In this document: positions 1 to 6,817 of the stretch, piece after piece | Layout of the letters: the number at the start of each line of letters is the position of its first letter | Position numbering within the stretch: position 1 is the first letter of the stretch | Source of the DNA: Woeseiaceae bacterium | Lineage (GTDB): Bacteria; Pseudomonadota; Gammaproteobacteria; Steroidobacterales; Woeseiaceae | Reading direction: 5' to 3' | NCBI GenBank assembly: GCA_013138675.1 | Contig: WTCH01000021.1 | Span: 1 to 15,096 of the forward strand | DNA length: 15,096 nt | Made by a program: the position numbers and the translations under genes | The notes under the pieces: model-generated | What the model saw: only the letters and a program-made list of their open reading frames with translations | Databases searched by the model: none | Told to the model about the DNA's origin: nothing

Positions 1-131
1 ACACCGATCGTCGCTGGGAACTGGACAATTCGGCACGCAGTGACGTTCGCACGGGCATCAGAATGGCGAAACAATTGATTGCACCGGAGCTTATTGTTGT
101 TCCGGTCGCTGCACCGACGGGGGCTAATTAA
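1..131 (+). CDS. DUF3450 family protein, C-terminal end only
   Basis: This is the last 42 codons of a gene that begins before the window, read in the frame starting at base 3 and ending with TAA at 129-131. The visible tail contains WELDNSARSDVRTGIRMAKQ and then LIAPELIVVPVAAPTGAN. An arginine-rich helix followed by a Pro-Glu-Leu-hydrophobic stretch and a closing Pro-Val-rich end is typical of DUF3450 proteins, which are periplasmic coiled-coil proteins encoded just ahead of TtpC/ExbB genes in gammaproteobacterial TonB2-type operons. The stop codon is directly followed by the ATG of the next gene, so the two are surely co-transcribed and probably translationally coupled. The family call rests on a short tail plus position and is moderately secure. 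The molecular role of DUF3450 is not established. Confidence 0.7.
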   Translation, partial: TDRRWELDNSARSDVRTGIRMAKQLIAPELIVVPVAAPTGAN

Positions 132-1502
132 ATGAAACGCTTAACACTCATAATTGCCGCCGGACTGCTGAGCCTTGGAGCCGGTGTCGGCAATGCACAG
201 AATGCCGGTGATGATGCGGCCAGCATGGCCGATCTGCTGGATCAGATTCGGCAAGGTCAGGCACGCGATTCTCAGGAAGCACGCCAGCGCGAAGCGCAGT
301 TCAATCAGAATCGCAACGAGCAGCAGAACCTGCTGAACCGGGCACGTGCCGAACGCACGCGCCAGGAAAACGAAAGTGCGCGCCTCGAGCAGGCTTTTGA
401 AAATAACCAGGCAAGAATCGTAGCCGCACGTGCAGCTCTCGATGAGCGCCTCGGTGCTCTCAAAGAGCTGTTCGGTGTATTGCAGACGGTTTCCGGCGAC
501 ACGCAGGGCCGTTTCAATGCGTCATTGACCAACCTGCAGTTCCCGGAGCGCGAAGAGTTTCTCGTCGCATTGGGCAGCAAGATGGCCAGCGCAACCGAAC
601 TCGCACAGATCGAAGACATCGAAACGCTCTGGTTTGAGTTGCAACGTGAAATTACCGAGTCGGGCAGGGTCGTTCGCTTCAACCATCTCGTTACGCGTGC
701 CGATGGCACCCAGGAAGAGATGGAAGTTGTACGAGTTGGTTCGTTCAACCTGATCAGCGATGTTGGCTACCTCGAGCACGACTCGGGTGAGGGTTCGATC
801 AGCGAGCTGCTGCGTCAGCCGGATGGGCGCGTATTGGGATCAGCAGGGGATCTGTTTGAGGCCGAATCGGGCTACGTTTCTTTTGGTCTCGACGTCACTC
901 GCGGCGGTATTCTCGGCTTGCTGGTCGAAACACCGACTATCACCGAGAAAATTGATCAGGGCGGCATCGTTGGCTACAGCATCCTCGCACTTGGTGCTGT
1001 TGGCCTGTTGATCGCAATTTGGCGCTTCATGGGTCTGTCCAGCGACAGTCGTAGAGTCTCTGCCAAACTCAAGCGTGACTCCGCCAGCACCGATAACCCG
1101 CTGGGACGTGTTCTTGCGGCCTACGAGAGTAACCGCAACGCCGATACCGAGACGATTGAGCTCAAACTCAGCGAAGCGGCGCTCAAAGAGATGCCGGGTC
1201 TAACCAAGGGATTGCTGTTCATCAAGGTTATCTCGGTTGTGGCACCGCTGATGGGGCTACTCGGTACGGTTACCGGCATGATCAAGACCTTCCAGGTGAT
1301 CACACTTTACGGCGCAGGCGATCCAAAGATGATGGCCGGTGGTATCTCTCAGGCACTCGTAACGACTGTACTTGGACTTGTCGTCGCGATCCCGATGGTG
1401 CTGCTGCACACGATCGTCAGTGGCCAAAGCCGCAAGATCGTCAATATCCTGCAATCTCAGAGTGCCGGCCTTATTGCCGAGCATTCAGAGAAGAAAGGCT
1501 AA
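132..1502 (+). CDS. ttpC: TtpC-type MotA/TolQ/ExbB proton channel family protein
   Basis: This is an inner-membrane protein of a TonB2-type energy-transduction complex, 456 aa. Residues 1-22 form a signal peptide (basic start, hydrophobic core, cleavage expected after GNA). Residues about 35-115 are rich in Gln, Arg, Glu and Ala and look like a periplasmic coiled coil. A mixed periplasmic region follows to about 275. The C-terminal third is an ExbB/TolQ/MotA domain with membrane segments at about 278-300, 360-385 and 405-430, including the conserved GLLGTVTGM (375-383) and a third helix ending in VVAIP. This combination of exported coiled coil and ExbB domain is the hallmark of TtpC, which in Vibrio is required for the TonB2 system. 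The start codon directly follows the stop of the DUF3450 gene, with a GGGG-rich stretch as ribosome site. Length and domain order fit TtpC well. Confidence 0.88.
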   Translation: MKRLTLIIAAGLLSLGAGVGNAQNAGDDAASMADLLDQIRQGQARDSQEARQREAQFNQNRNEQQNLLNRARAERTRQENESARLEQAFENNQARIVAARAALDERLGALKELFGVLQTVSGDTQGRFNASLTNLQFPEREEFLVALGSKMASATELAQIEDIETLWFELQREITESGRVVRFNHLVTRADGTQEEMEVVRVGSFNLISDVGYLEHDSGEGSISELLRQPDGRVLGSAGDLFEAESGYVSFGLDVTRGGILGLLVETPTITEKIDQGGIVGYSILALGAVGLLIAIWRFMGLSSDSRRVSAKLKRDSASTDNPLGRVLAAYESNRNADTETIELKLSEAALKEMPGLTKGLLFIKVISVVAPLMGLLGTVTGMIKTFQVITLYGAGDPKMMAGGISQALVTTVLGLVVAIPMVLLHTIVSGQSRKIVNILQSQSAGLIAEHSEKKG

Positions 1503-1521
1503 GCGACCATAAGGAGAAGCC

Positions 1522-2049
1522 ATGCTTTGGCTGACAGACAGCTTTGAAGCCATCCGGGATTTCATGAACCTGGGCGGCCCGGTGCTGCGGATGATTGCGG
1601 TGACGATCTTCCTGATGTGGGTCCTTATCGTTGAGCGGATTATGTACTTCCGCACAGGGATGAAGTCCATGTCACGGGATATCCACGACAAGTGGGAATC
1701 GCGTCCTGAACGTCGATCCTGGAATGCCGAGATGATTCGCGAGCTAATGATTTCGAGATTCAGCATGGAATCCACCAAAGGAATCTCGATGATTCAGACA
1801 CTGGTTGCGCTGTGCCCGCTACTTGGTCTGCTCGGTACGGTTACTGGTATGATCAAGGTGTTCGAGGTCATGGCCGTTTCCGGATCCGGAAACGTACGCG
1901 CCATGGCTGCGGGCGTGTCGCAGGCCACAGTACCAACAATGGCGGGAATGGTGGGGGCACTCTCCGGAGTGCTCCTGGTCACAATACTCAGCCGCCGTGC
2001 GGCGCATGAAGTGCAGTTCCTCGAGGACTCGCTGACCATGGACCATTGA
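1522..2049 (+). CDS. exbB: Biopolymer transport protein ExbB (TonB2-type)
   Basis: This 175 aa inner-membrane proton-channel subunit should form the pentameric ring around ExbD that powers TonB. Three membrane segments are visible at about 20-43, 93-115 and 130-155. The second carries the family signature GLLGTVTGM (102-110) with the conserved Thr. The third reads AAGVSQATVPTMAGMVGAL and lacks the AIP proline seen in the TtpC homologue encoded just upstream; this PTMAGM form is what I associate with Vibrio-type ExbB2. The N-terminus is short, so the protein lacks the extension of classical enterobacterial ExbB. A good AAGGAG ribosome site lies 6 bases before the ATG, and the gene follows ttpC after 19 bases. 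The operon therefore encodes two different ExbB-fold proteins. Confidence 0.9.
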   Translation: MLWLTDSFEAIRDFMNLGGPVLRMIAVTIFLMWVLIVERIMYFRTGMKSMSRDIHDKWESRPERRSWNAEMIRELMISRFSMESTKGISMIQTLVALCPLLGLLGTVTGMIKVFEVMAVSGSGNVRAMAAGVSQATVPTMAGMVGALSGVLLVTILSRRAAHEVQFLEDSLTMDH

Positions 2050-2057
2050 GGTAAGAC

Positions 2058-2468
2058 ATGCGTGATCACCACTTACTAGAGCCCAACGAAGAGGAAGATA
2101 ATGAGATCAACCTGACGCCGATGCTCGACGTCGTGTTTATCATGCTCATTTTCTTTATCGTGACAGCGTCCTTCATCAAGGAAGCCGGTCTTGACGTTAA
2201 CCGTCCGGACGCACCGGTAACCGAGTCAAAGCCGGAAGATGCCAACATCCTGGTTGCAATCGATGGCAATGACGATATCTGGATCGACCGTCGGCTGATC
2301 GACCCACGAGCTGTGCGCGCCAATATTGAGCGCCTGCACGCCGAGAATCCGAAAGGGTCCGTGGTCATTCAGCCAGCCAAGAACTCGACCAACAAGATGC
2401 TGGTAGTTGTCATGGACGCCTCGCGCCAGGCCGGGGTGTACAGCATCTCGCTGGCCGACTCAAACTGA
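2058..2468 (+). CDS. exbD: Biopolymer transport protein ExbD, first copy
   Basis: This 136 aa ExbD/TolR family protein has one membrane helix (about 23-40) and a periplasmic domain. It shows the family signature INLTPMLDVVFIMLIFF, with the proton-carrying aspartate at Asp24, matching the essential membrane Asp of E. coli ExbD. The cytoplasmic N-terminus is acidic (EEEDNE). The periplasmic part holds IWIDRRLIDPRAV and RLHAENPKGS, which recur in the next gene. The ribosome site (GAGG) overlaps the stop of exbB, and the gap is 8 bases, so translation is probably coupled. It belongs with ExbB/TtpC and TonB in one motor. Overall it is clearly homologous to the exbD that follows but diverges in the last third. 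Confidence 0.92.
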   Translation: MRDHHLLEPNEEEDNEINLTPMLDVVFIMLIFFIVTASFIKEAGLDVNRPDAPVTESKPEDANILVAIDGNDDIWIDRRLIDPRAVRANIERLHAENPKGSVVIQPAKNSTNKMLVVVMDASRQAGVYSISLADSN

Positions 2469-2608
2469 GGGATTGATAGATGCGAAAGAAGCGCATGCTT
2501 GGTTCAGAAGAGGAAGATAATGAGATTAACCTGACGCCGATGCTGGACGTCGTGTTCATCATGCTCATTTTCTTTATCGTAACCGCGTCGTTCATTAAAG
2601 AAGCCGGT
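2088..2608 (+). repeat. Paralogous 102-bp block shared by the two exbD genes
   Basis: Bases 2088-2189 and 2507-2608 encode the same 34 residues covering the acidic N-terminus and the membrane helix. By eye, 94 of 102 bases match, and all eight differences are third-position synonymous changes. Outside this block the two genes differ at many amino-acid positions. The arrangement reflects a tandem gene duplication with the channel helix held under strong constraint or gene conversion. It is not a mobile repeat. Confidence 0.85.
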
Positions 2609-2887
2609 ATTCAGGTCGAACGGCCTGACACAACAACTGCAGACAAGCAGGAGGACGCCGCCATTCTGATCGCCATCAGCGCGAACAATGAAATCTGGAT
2701 TGACCGGAAGGAAACGGATCCACGTGCCGTGCGCGGCATGATTGAGCGACTGCACGCGGAAAATCCCAAGGGTTCCATTGTGATTCAGGCCGACGAAGAA
2801 TCGACCAACGAAATGCTCGTAATCGTAATGCAAGCCGCAAAGCAGGCGGGAGTTGCCAACGTCGCCATAGCCACCGATGACAGCTAG
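2480..2887 (+). CDS. exbD: Biopolymer transport protein ExbD, second copy
   Basis: This is a second ExbD/TolR family protein, 135 aa, lying 11 bases after the first. Its N-terminus is more basic (MRKKRM against MRDHHL). From residue 10 to 43 it is identical to the first copy, including INLTPMLDVVF with the catalytic-position Asp23. The periplasmic domain shares the IWIDRK/DPRAVR and RLHAENPKGS blocks but has a more acidic surface (ADEESTNEM against AKNSTNKM). A GAGGG ribosome site straddles the previous stop. Tandem ExbD genes are known in some proteobacteria (for example the exbD1/exbD2 of Xanthomonas). Whether the two form a heterodimer or serve alternative complexes cannot be read from sequence. 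Confidence 0.92.
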   Translation: MRKKRMLGSEEEDNEINLTPMLDVVFIMLIFFIVTASFIKEAGIQVERPDTTTADKQEDAAILIAISANNEIWIDRKETDPRAVRGMIERLHAENPKGSIVIQADEESTNEMLVIVMQAAKQAGVANVAIATDDS

Positions 2888-2900
2888 TTGGACGAAACAG

Positions 2901-2917
2901 AGCGACTCCGCGTCGCT
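2901..2917 (+). other. Small hairpin ahead of the tonB ribosome site
   Basis: In the 45-base gap between exbD and tonB, AGCGAC and GTCGCT form a perfect 6-bp stem around a TCCGC loop. It ends directly against the GAGGAG ribosome site (2918-2923), 9 bases before the tonB ATG. There is no T-run, so it is not an intrinsic terminator. It could limit ribosome access or mark an mRNA processing point, which would adjust TonB level relative to ExbB/ExbD. That role is inference from position only. Confidence 0.35.
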
Positions 2918-2932
2918 GAGGAGAGCTAAAGC

Positions 2933-3538
2933 ATGATAGGCCGTTACGCGTTTTCCGTTGTGATTGGAACTGTCGTTACCTTGAGTCTGCTGTTTGTGAT
3001 GCACTTGTTGATCGCGTCCGGTAAGTCAGCACTGACCAAGCCGAGAGATCGGGCAAAACTCGAGTTCGTTCGCGTCAAGCGCAATGAGAATCTGAACGTC
3101 GAGGACTTTACCCCCGAGAAACCGCCGAAGCCCCCTGAGACGCCGCCTGAGACGCCGCCACAGGATATGGACAACATGGATCCGAATGCGCCGTCAATCA
3201 ACGTGGCGCCGCCTACGGTTGCTCAAAACGCGGATATCGGTGGACCCGGAGGAATGAACATTGCTGAAGGCGACTATCTCCCGATTGTACGTGTTGCGCC
3301 GGTCTATCCGGCCCGGGCACTGTCACGAGGGCTTGAGGGCCATGTGGATCTCAGTTTTACCGTGACGACGGCCGGCACGGTTCGCGACCCAATTATCCTG
3401 TTTTCAACCAGCAGTCTGTTTGAACGAGCGGCCACAAGAGCGGTGTTGAAATTCAAGTACAAACCGCGCGTCGTTGATGGCGTTCCAGTGGATGTATCAG
3501 GTGTAAAGACACGTATTACGTTCCAGATCGAAGATTAG
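2933..3538 (+). CDS. tonB: Energy transducer TonB (short, TonB2-type)
   Basis: This 201 aa protein spans the periplasm to pass proton-motive energy to outer-membrane TonB-dependent receptors. Residues about 7-29 form the single N-terminal membrane anchor, which carries a histidine (His24), as the TonB anchor usually does. A short proline-rich linker follows (KPPKPPETPPETPPQ, about 63-77), including a 12-base near-perfect tandem repeat encoding PPET. Residues about 115-200 form the TonB C-terminal domain: VRVAPVYPARALSRGLEGHV, then a Thr/Val-rich strand, and FKYKPRVVDGVPV near the end. The linker is much shorter than in E. coli TonB (239 aa), as in TonB2 proteins, which may explain the reliance on TtpC and other periplasmic partners. 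The GAGGAG site supports this start. Confidence 0.92.
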   Translation: MIGRYAFSVVIGTVVTLSLLFVMHLLIASGKSALTKPRDRAKLEFVRVKRNENLNVEDFTPEKPPKPPETPPETPPQDMDNMDPNAPSINVAPPTVAQNADIGGPGGMNIAEGDYLPIVRVAPVYPARALSRGLEGHVDLSFTVTTAGTVRDPIILFSTSSLFERAATRAVLKFKYKPRVVDGVPVDVSGVKTRITFQIED

Positions 3539-3581
3539 CTTCCCTGGCGGGATCTGAAGATCGAAGAGGATACTTTCTGAT

Positions 3582-4940
3582 ATGAACAACATTAGACGAA
3601 TTACTGCAGCAATTTGCCTGGCGTTGGTGGGTGGTCTTCTGGCCGTTACGCCGGTTTCCGCACAGGATGACGATGCCGCGGAACGCAAATCTAAAAGTCA
3701 AAAGACCAAACAGGCGCAAGCGGTTAGCAAAGAAGTCTACGACCGCATTCAGAAAGCGCAGGAGATGGTCGATGCAAAGGACTATCAGGGTGCACTGAAG
3801 AGTCTCAACTCGCTCTACAACCCGGACAAGCTCACTGAATACGAGCAGTCAAACGTTCTCAACTACATTGGGTTTGTCTACTACAACATGGACGACATCG
3901 TGAACGCGATTCGGACCTACGAGCGCATGGTTGCGATTCCGAGCCTCGAAGAACAGCAAAGGAAGCAAACTACCTACACGCTGGCGCAGCTATATACGAT
4001 GGAAGAGAACTACACCAAGGCGTTGTCAACGCTCGATCGGTGGTTCCAGCTCGAGACAAACCCGGCACCAGAGCCCTTTATTCTGAAAGCGCAGAACCTG
4101 TACCAGGTGCAGCGTTATGCCGATATGATTTCACCCATCGAGAGTGCCATGCAGGTCGCAGAGAAGCGCGGCAAGGCTATCAGGGAAGACTGGTACGTCC
4201 TGCTGAACTTTGCGTATTACCAGCAGGAAGACTACCGCAAGGTACGTGACATCCAGAAAATAATGCTCGTGAACTGGCCCAAGAAACGTTACTGGTTCTC
4301 ACTCGCGGGTGCCTACACTGAATTGGGCGAAGATGAAAATTTGATCAACGCCTATGCTGCTGCCAATGATCAACGCATGCTCGAAAAGGAAAGCGAGCTT
4401 GTGACGATGGCGCAGCTGTACATGCAGCGTGAGGTCCCCTACAAGGCTGGCCAGTTGCTCGAAACGGAAATGGCCTCTGGGCGTGTGTCGAAGAGCGCCA
4501 AGAACTATCGCTTGCTGTCGCAGGCCTGGCAATTGTCCATGGAGGATGAGAAAGCCATTCCGGCGCTGACTGAGGCGGCACGCCTTAGTACTGATGGAGA
4601 ACTGGATGTACGCCTTGGCAATGCATTGCTGAACACGGGCAAGTACGCGGACTGCGTGGCGTCTGTTGAAGCCGGCATTCGCAAGGGTGGCCTGAAGAGC
4701 CCGGACAACGCACAAATTTCACTTGGCATGTGCCAGTACAACCTGCGCAAGTACAACAGCGCGATCACCGCGTTTCAGGCAGCAGGAAAGACTTCCCGGT
4801 CTCGAAAAATCTCGAACCAGTGGATCAACGTGATTCGGGCGGAGATCCAGCGCAATGAGCACATCAAATTTGCTGAGGACGCAGCGCGAAAGAAACTCCA
4901 GGAGGTTGCAGAGCGCCGCGAGAAAGCCGGCAGGGCCTGA
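3582..4940 (+). CDS. Exported tetratricopeptide-repeat protein of the TonB operon
   Basis: This 452 aa protein has a clear signal peptide (residues 1-27, cleavage after VSA), so it should be periplasmic. After a charged, low-complexity stretch (about 29-50) the protein is almost entirely helical repeats of TPR type. Examples are EMVDAKDYQGALKSLNSLY (61-79), NYIGFVYYNMDDIVNAIRTY (94-113) and LYTMEENYTKALSTLDRW (137-154), with further units up to LGMCQYNLRKYNSAITAFQA (381-400). The C-terminus ends in a highly charged helix (about 420-452). TPR genes commonly close ttpC-exbBD-tonB operons, where they may scaffold the motor or receptors; the exact partner is unknown. The 43-base gap from tonB holds no terminator. 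The ribosome site (AGAGGA) is rather far, 11 bases, from the ATG, but the signal peptide favours this start. Confidence 0.85.
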   Translation: MNNIRRITAAICLALVGGLLAVTPVSAQDDDAAERKSKSQKTKQAQAVSKEVYDRIQKAQEMVDAKDYQGALKSLNSLYNPDKLTEYEQSNVLNYIGFVYYNMDDIVNAIRTYERMVAIPSLEEQQRKQTTYTLAQLYTMEENYTKALSTLDRWFQLETNPAPEPFILKAQNLYQVQRYADMISPIESAMQVAEKRGKAIREDWYVLLNFAYYQQEDYRKVRDIQKIMLVNWPKKRYWFSLAGAYTELGEDENLINAYAAANDQRMLEKESELVTMAQLYMQREVPYKAGQLLETEMASGRVSKSAKNYRLLSQAWQLSMEDEKAIPALTEAARLSTDGELDVRLGNALLNTGKYADCVASVEAGIRKGGLKSPDNAQISLGMCQYNLRKYNSAITAFQAAGKTSRSRKISNQWINVIRAEIQRNEHIKFAEDAARKKLQEVAERREKAGRA

Positions 4941-4963
4941 CAAAACAGTCCATTTTCACATAG

Positions 4964-5010
4964 CGAAATCGGGGCGTTGACGGGTAACTGTCAGCGCCCC
5001 TAAAATTTCG
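4964..5010 (+). terminator. Hairpin closing the TonB operon (weak U-tract)
   Basis: GGGGCGTTGAC (4971-4981) pairs with GTCAGCGCCCC (4990-5000) over 11 bp with one G-T wobble and an 8-base loop. CGAAAT and ATTTCG (4964-4969 and 5005-5010) can extend the stem past a bulge. It lies 23 bases after the stop of the TPR gene, where an operon terminator is expected. The following bases, TAAAATTT, are A/T rich but not a clean U-tract, so termination may be partial. The same bases contain the promoter of the next gene. Confidence 0.55.
4977..5006 (+). promoter_or_regulatory. Sigma-70-type promoter of the ferredoxin-peroxiredoxin unit
   Basis: TTGACG (4977-4982) matches the -35 consensus at five of six positions. 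An 18-base spacer leads to TAAAAT (5001-5006), which matches the -10 consensus at five of six. Transcription would start near 5013, giving a leader of about 25 bases before the ferredoxin ATG at 5038. The -35 box sits in the left arm of the operon-end hairpin and the spacer holds its loop and right arm, so read-through transcription and initiation share the same bases. Confidence 0.55.
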
Positions 5011-5037
5011 TGCATCGAATAGAAACAAAGACGAGAC

Positions 5038-5358
5038 ATGCCAAAAGTCACCTACATAACACCTGACGGTACCCGCCATGAAGTTGAAGTCGAGAACGGC
5101 TACTCAGTCATGGAAGGTGCGATCAACAATGACATCGACGGAATCGTGGCGGAATGCGGCGGTGCGTGTGCCTGCGCAACGTGTCACAGCTACGTCGACG
5201 AGGCATGGCTGGACAAGATGCCGCCAATGGATGACATGGAAGACAGCATGCTTGATGCTGCTTTCGAACGTAAGAACAACAGCCGCCTGACCTGTCAGAT
5301 CGAGATTAATAATGACCTCGATGGGCTGATCATTCACGTTGCGGACAACGAGTATTAG
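5038..5358 (+). CDS. [2Fe-2S] ferredoxin, adrenodoxin/putidaredoxin type
   Basis: This small soluble electron carrier is 106 aa. The cluster ligands are Cys40, Cys46 and Cys49 in the C-x5-C-x2-C arrangement (AECGGACACATCHSYV) and Cys86 in RLTCQIEI, the adrenodoxin-type pattern. An extra Cys44 lies inside the loop. The N-terminal beta strand start (PKVTYITPDGTRHEVEV) and the acidic helix with DDMEDSMLD (65-73), which docks redox partners in this family, are both present. Family members usually reduce cytochromes P450 or Rieske-type oxygenases, but no such partner or reductase gene is in this window, so its job here is open. It differs from the Isc-pathway Fdx, which sits beside hscA. It has its own promoter and is followed after 34 bases by a peroxiredoxin gene. 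Confidence 0.9.
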   Translation: MPKVTYITPDGTRHEVEVENGYSVMEGAINNDIDGIVAECGGACACATCHSYVDEAWLDKMPPMDDMEDSMLDAAFERKNNSRLTCQIEINNDLDGLIIHVADNEY

Positions 5359-5392
5359 TCTGCGACCTTAGTCTCTTCTGGGGAGAGATAGC

Positions 5393-5875
5393 ATGAGTAT
5401 CCAAGTTGGCGACAAAATGCCCGCCGGTTCATTCGGTGTGATGACGGAATCAGGCCCGGGCGCAATTTCGACGGATGAACTGTTTTCGGGCAAGAAAGTG
5501 GTGCTGGTCTCGGTACCCGGCGCTTTTACGCCGACCTGCTCAATGAACCACTTGCCTGGCTTCGTGGAGCAGGCTGAGGCACTCAAGGCGGAGGGCGTCG
5601 ATACGGTGGCCTGCATGGCCGTTAATGATGTATTCGTCATGCATGCCTGGGGCAAGGATCGCAACGTCGGCGATACAGTGCTCATGCTTGCCGACGGTAA
5701 CGGGGACTACGCGAAGGCACTCGATCTCGTACTTGATGGCACGGGTTTCGGCATGGGCATGCGTGGTCAGCGCTTCGCACTGGTCGTCGAGGACGGCGTT
5801 GCGACACACGTTGCCGTCGAAGCACCTGGTCAATTCGAGGTGTCTAAAGTCGAAGCAATAATGCAGGCTATCTAG
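5393..5875 (+). CDS. Peroxiredoxin, Prx5-like (redoxin family)
   Basis: This 160 aa thiol peroxidase should reduce hydrogen peroxide or organic hydroperoxides in the cytoplasm. The active-site motif PGAFTPTCSMNHLPG is complete: Pro42, Thr46 and the peroxidatic Cys49. The conserved supporting arginine region MRGQRFALVVEDG (123-135) is present. Features of the Prx5 subgroup include the long VACMAVNDVFVMHAWGKD segment (72-89), whose Cys74 corresponds to a semi-conserved cysteine. No C-terminal resolving cysteine and no fused glutaredoxin domain are visible, so it probably works as a 1-Cys enzyme recycled by glutathione/glutaredoxin or thioredoxin. A GGGGAGAG ribosome site precedes the ATG. It is likely co-transcribed with the ferredoxin gene. 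Its TAG stop directly touches the stop of the convergent etfA. Confidence 0.9.
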   Translation: MSIQVGDKMPAGSFGVMTESGPGAISTDELFSGKKVVLVSVPGAFTPTCSMNHLPGFVEQAEALKAEGVDTVACMAVNDVFVMHAWGKDRNVGDTVLMLADGNGDYAKALDLVLDGTGFGMGMRGQRFALVVEDGVATHVAVEAPGQFEVSKVEAIMQAI

Positions 5876-6817
5876 TTAACCAAGCGCTTCCGTTAATTCC
5901 GGAACGATAGTAAACAGGTCGCCGGCCAGACCGATGTCGGCGACTTCAAATATCGGTGCCTCCTCATCCTTGTTGATCGCAACGATCGTCCCGGCATCTT
6001 TGATGCCGGTGACGTGTTGAATTGCCCCCGATATTCCGATCGCAATATACAGATCCGGCGCAATGATCTTGCCCGTCTGGCCCACCTGTAATTCATTGGC
6101 CACATATCCTGCATCGACTGCGGCGCGAGTTGCGCCGACGCCTGCACCGAGCTTGTCGGCGAGGGCGTAAATCAAGTCAAAATTCTCAACACTGCCCAGT
6201 GCGCGGCCACCTGCGACAACAGAAGCTGCCGTCTGTAAGTCCGGTCGGTCGGACGAACCTGCCTGTGCCTCCAAAAAGCGTGTGTGTGTGGGCAGGTCTG
6301 CATCGACCGTGATGCTTTCAATTGGCGCTGAATTGCCAGTCTCGACAGCTTTGTAAGACGCCGTGCGCACCGTTGCCACGACGATAACGTCTGCGGGCGC
6401 ATTCAGGGTCACCACAACGTTGCCGGCGTAAATCGGGCGCTTAAACTCGTGAGAACCTGCGACACTCATGATATCGCTAATCTGGTTGACGCCAAGGAGC
6501 GCAGCGACGCGCGGCATCAGGTCCTTGCCAAACGTCGTAGACGGCCCAAAAACGTGCGTGTAATTCTGCGCGGCAGCTACAATTTGTGGGGCGAGCAGAG
6601 CAGCGAGCGAATGCGCGTTGGCGGCATTCTCGATCGTCAACACGCGGCTGACCGACGCAAGCGATGCAGCCTCAGTGGCTATAGGAGCGGCTGTGTCGGC
6701 CAGCACGAGAACATCGATCTCCGCGTTCTCTATCTGTGCCGCACAGGCAACTGTTTTGGCGATGCTCGCGTTTAGCGTGGAGCCATCGTGTTCTGCAATA
6801 ACGAGTATCCGGGACAT
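5876..6817 (-). CDS. etfA: Electron transfer flavoprotein alpha subunit
   Basis: This FAD-carrying subunit of the EtfAB heterodimer accepts electrons from acyl-CoA and related dehydrogenases and passes them to ETF-ubiquinone oxidoreductase. From the ATG at 6817 it has 313 aa. The N-terminal domain begins SRILVIAEHDG. The C-terminal FAD domain shows VVAGGRALGS, GVGATRAAVDAG, the NELQVGQTGKIIAPDLY segment, IGISGAIQHVTGI, and the closing VAINKDEEAPIFEVADIGL, all conserved in EtfA. The ATG overlaps the etfB stop (TGATG), so the pair is translationally coupled. A GTG three bases upstream (6820) is an alternative start, but the MSRILV start and the AGGA site 8 bases before ATG favour 6817. No ETF-QO or dehydrogenase gene is adjacent in this window. 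Confidence 0.95.
   Translation of the reverse strand: MSRILVIAEHDGSTLNASIAKTVACAAQIENAEIDVLVLADTAAPIATEAASLASVSRVLTIENAANAHSLAALLAPQIVAAAQNYTHVFGPSTTFGKDLMPRVAALLGVNQISDIMSVAGSHEFKRPIYAGNVVVTLNAPADVIVVATVRTASYKAVETGNSAPIESITVDADLPTHTRFLEAQAGSSDRPDLQTAASVVAGGRALGSVENFDLIYALADKLGAGVGATRAAVDAGYVANELQVGQTGKIIAPDLYIAIGISGAIQHVTGIKDAGTIVAINKDEEAPIFEVADIGLAGDLFTIVPELTEALG

Noticed and set aside
2504..3004. Antisense open frame (166 codons) across the second exbD and the tonB start
   Set aside because: It is His- and Gly-rich without recognisable motifs and crosses two clear genes and their gap.
3525..3567. Direct repeat of AGATCGAAGA at the tonB end and in the gap before the TPR gene
   Set aside because: Two 10-base copies are too short to support a regulatory site or attachment site.
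4299..4715. Antisense open frame inside the TPR gene
   Set aside because: It has no ribosome site or recognisable domain, and the sense strand has continuous TPR coding.
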